Notes under the pieces: generated by a model
Databases searched by the model: none
What the model was told of the DNA's origin: nothing
The model's input: the letters and a program-made list of their open reading frames with translations, nothing else
Position numbers and translations under genes: made by a program
In this document: piece by piece, positions 63,877 through 64,000 of the stretch
How the letters are laid out: each line of letters begins with the position of its first letter
How positions within the stretch are numbered: position 1 is the stretch's first letter
Source: Arthrobacter crusticola
GTDB taxonomy: Bacteria; Actinomycetota; Actinomycetes; Actinomycetales; Micrococcaceae
DNA: 64,000 bases
NCBI RefSeq assembly: GCF_004357995.1
Contig: NZ_SMTK01000004.1
Location: 419,555 to 483,554, forward strand
Direction of reading: 5' to 3'

Positions 63877-63905
63877 TTGCGGGGATGGTCGGGTGCGGGT
63901 AGGCT
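63877..63905 (+). promoter_or_regulatory. Second rRNA promoter candidate (P2)
   Basis: TTGCGG and TAGGCT, separated by 17 bases, form a good -35/-10 pair about 70 bases before the conserved leader motif. The 135-base stretch between the two promoters has a direct repeat of TGGAAAC-AGCCG-like sequence (63842 and 63862) but no gene. Confidence 0.65.
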
Positions 63906-63973
63906 TGTAAAGTTGCTCCGGAGCGAGGATGGCCTGGTTTTGTCGGGTTGTGTGGTGCCGGTAGTGCCTGTTG

Positions 63974-64000
63974 TTTGAGAACTCAATAGTGTGCCAAGTT
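63974..64000 (+). promoter_or_regulatory. rRNA operon leader (antitermination/processing region)
   Basis: TTTGAGAACTCAATAGTGTG followed by CCAAG is the highly conserved stretch found before 16S rRNA in Arthrobacter-type actinobacteria, with the palindrome TTGAGAACTCAA. It marks the start of an rRNA operon that continues past 64000. The 16S gene itself is not in the window. Confidence 0.85.

Overview
The window is high-GC DNA from an actinobacterium, most likely a member of the Micrococcaceae (Arthrobacter or a close relative). This is inferred from gene content, not from a database search. The markers are a GTP-dependent PEP carboxykinase, CarD beside an LpqE-like lipoprotein, SenX3/RegX3 with PhoU, a bacterial proteasome activator ending in GQYL, a RecQ-phosphoribosyltransferase fusion, DUF2516, and the GlgE alpha-glucan pathway with maltokinase fused to branching enzyme. 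No integrase, transposase, phage gene, cas gene or plasmid function was seen.

Layout. 1-5 kb is the accessory-looking part: an MFS exporter cut by the window edge and divergent from a TetR repressor with three operator copies, an alpha/beta hydrolase with an Asp nucleophile, four small same-strand genes (three encode integral membrane proteins) and two unrecognised proteins. 5-22 kb is ordinary chromosome: five tRNA genes in all are on the minus strand of the window (Ser-CGA, Arg-ACG and Ser-GCU here), with tadA/upp, a winged-helix regulator preceded by a small Cys-Cys leader ORF, a flavoprotein disulfide reductase, pckG, thioredoxin, pirin, phosphohexomutase, RecQ, a prolyl oligopeptidase and an FAD protein. 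22.4-27.8 kb holds a 1483-residue secreted nuclease/5'-nucleotidase flanked on both sides by a family of 65-bp hairpin repeats, then tRNA-Ser(UGA). 28-35 kb has a quinone oxidoreductase, cstA-ybdD, bpa, an aldo/keto reductase, an AraC-type regulator and tRNA-Thr(CGU). 35.6-42.2 kb has a lipoprotein peptidase-holB-tmk operon, a PLP trans-sulfuration enzyme, a methyltransferase and gpmA.

42.3-45.1 kb is phosphate control: phoU and senX3-regX3 diverge from a 44-bp Pho box made of four 11-bp units. 45.1-50.3 kb carries lpqE-like, carD, ispDF, cysS and rlmB. 50.3-63.7 kb is a glucan block: glgX, then glgP divergent from a tightly coupled glgE-treS-(mak-glgB) operon that can turn trehalose/maltose into branched alpha-glucan through maltose 1-phosphate. 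The last 300 bases have two promoter-like sites and the start of an rRNA leader, so a 16S rRNA gene should begin just beyond position 64000.

A recurring regulatory feature is a TANNNT -10 box ending 5 to 7 bases before an ATG or GTG with no Shine-Dalgarno sequence; at least eleven genes here look leaderless. The most unusual items are the 65-bp hairpin repeat family, a second hairpin array at 53.1-53.3 kb, the Cys-Cys leader ORF with a UACG-loop hairpin before the winged-helix gene, and the small membrane-protein cluster at 2.2-3.6 kb.
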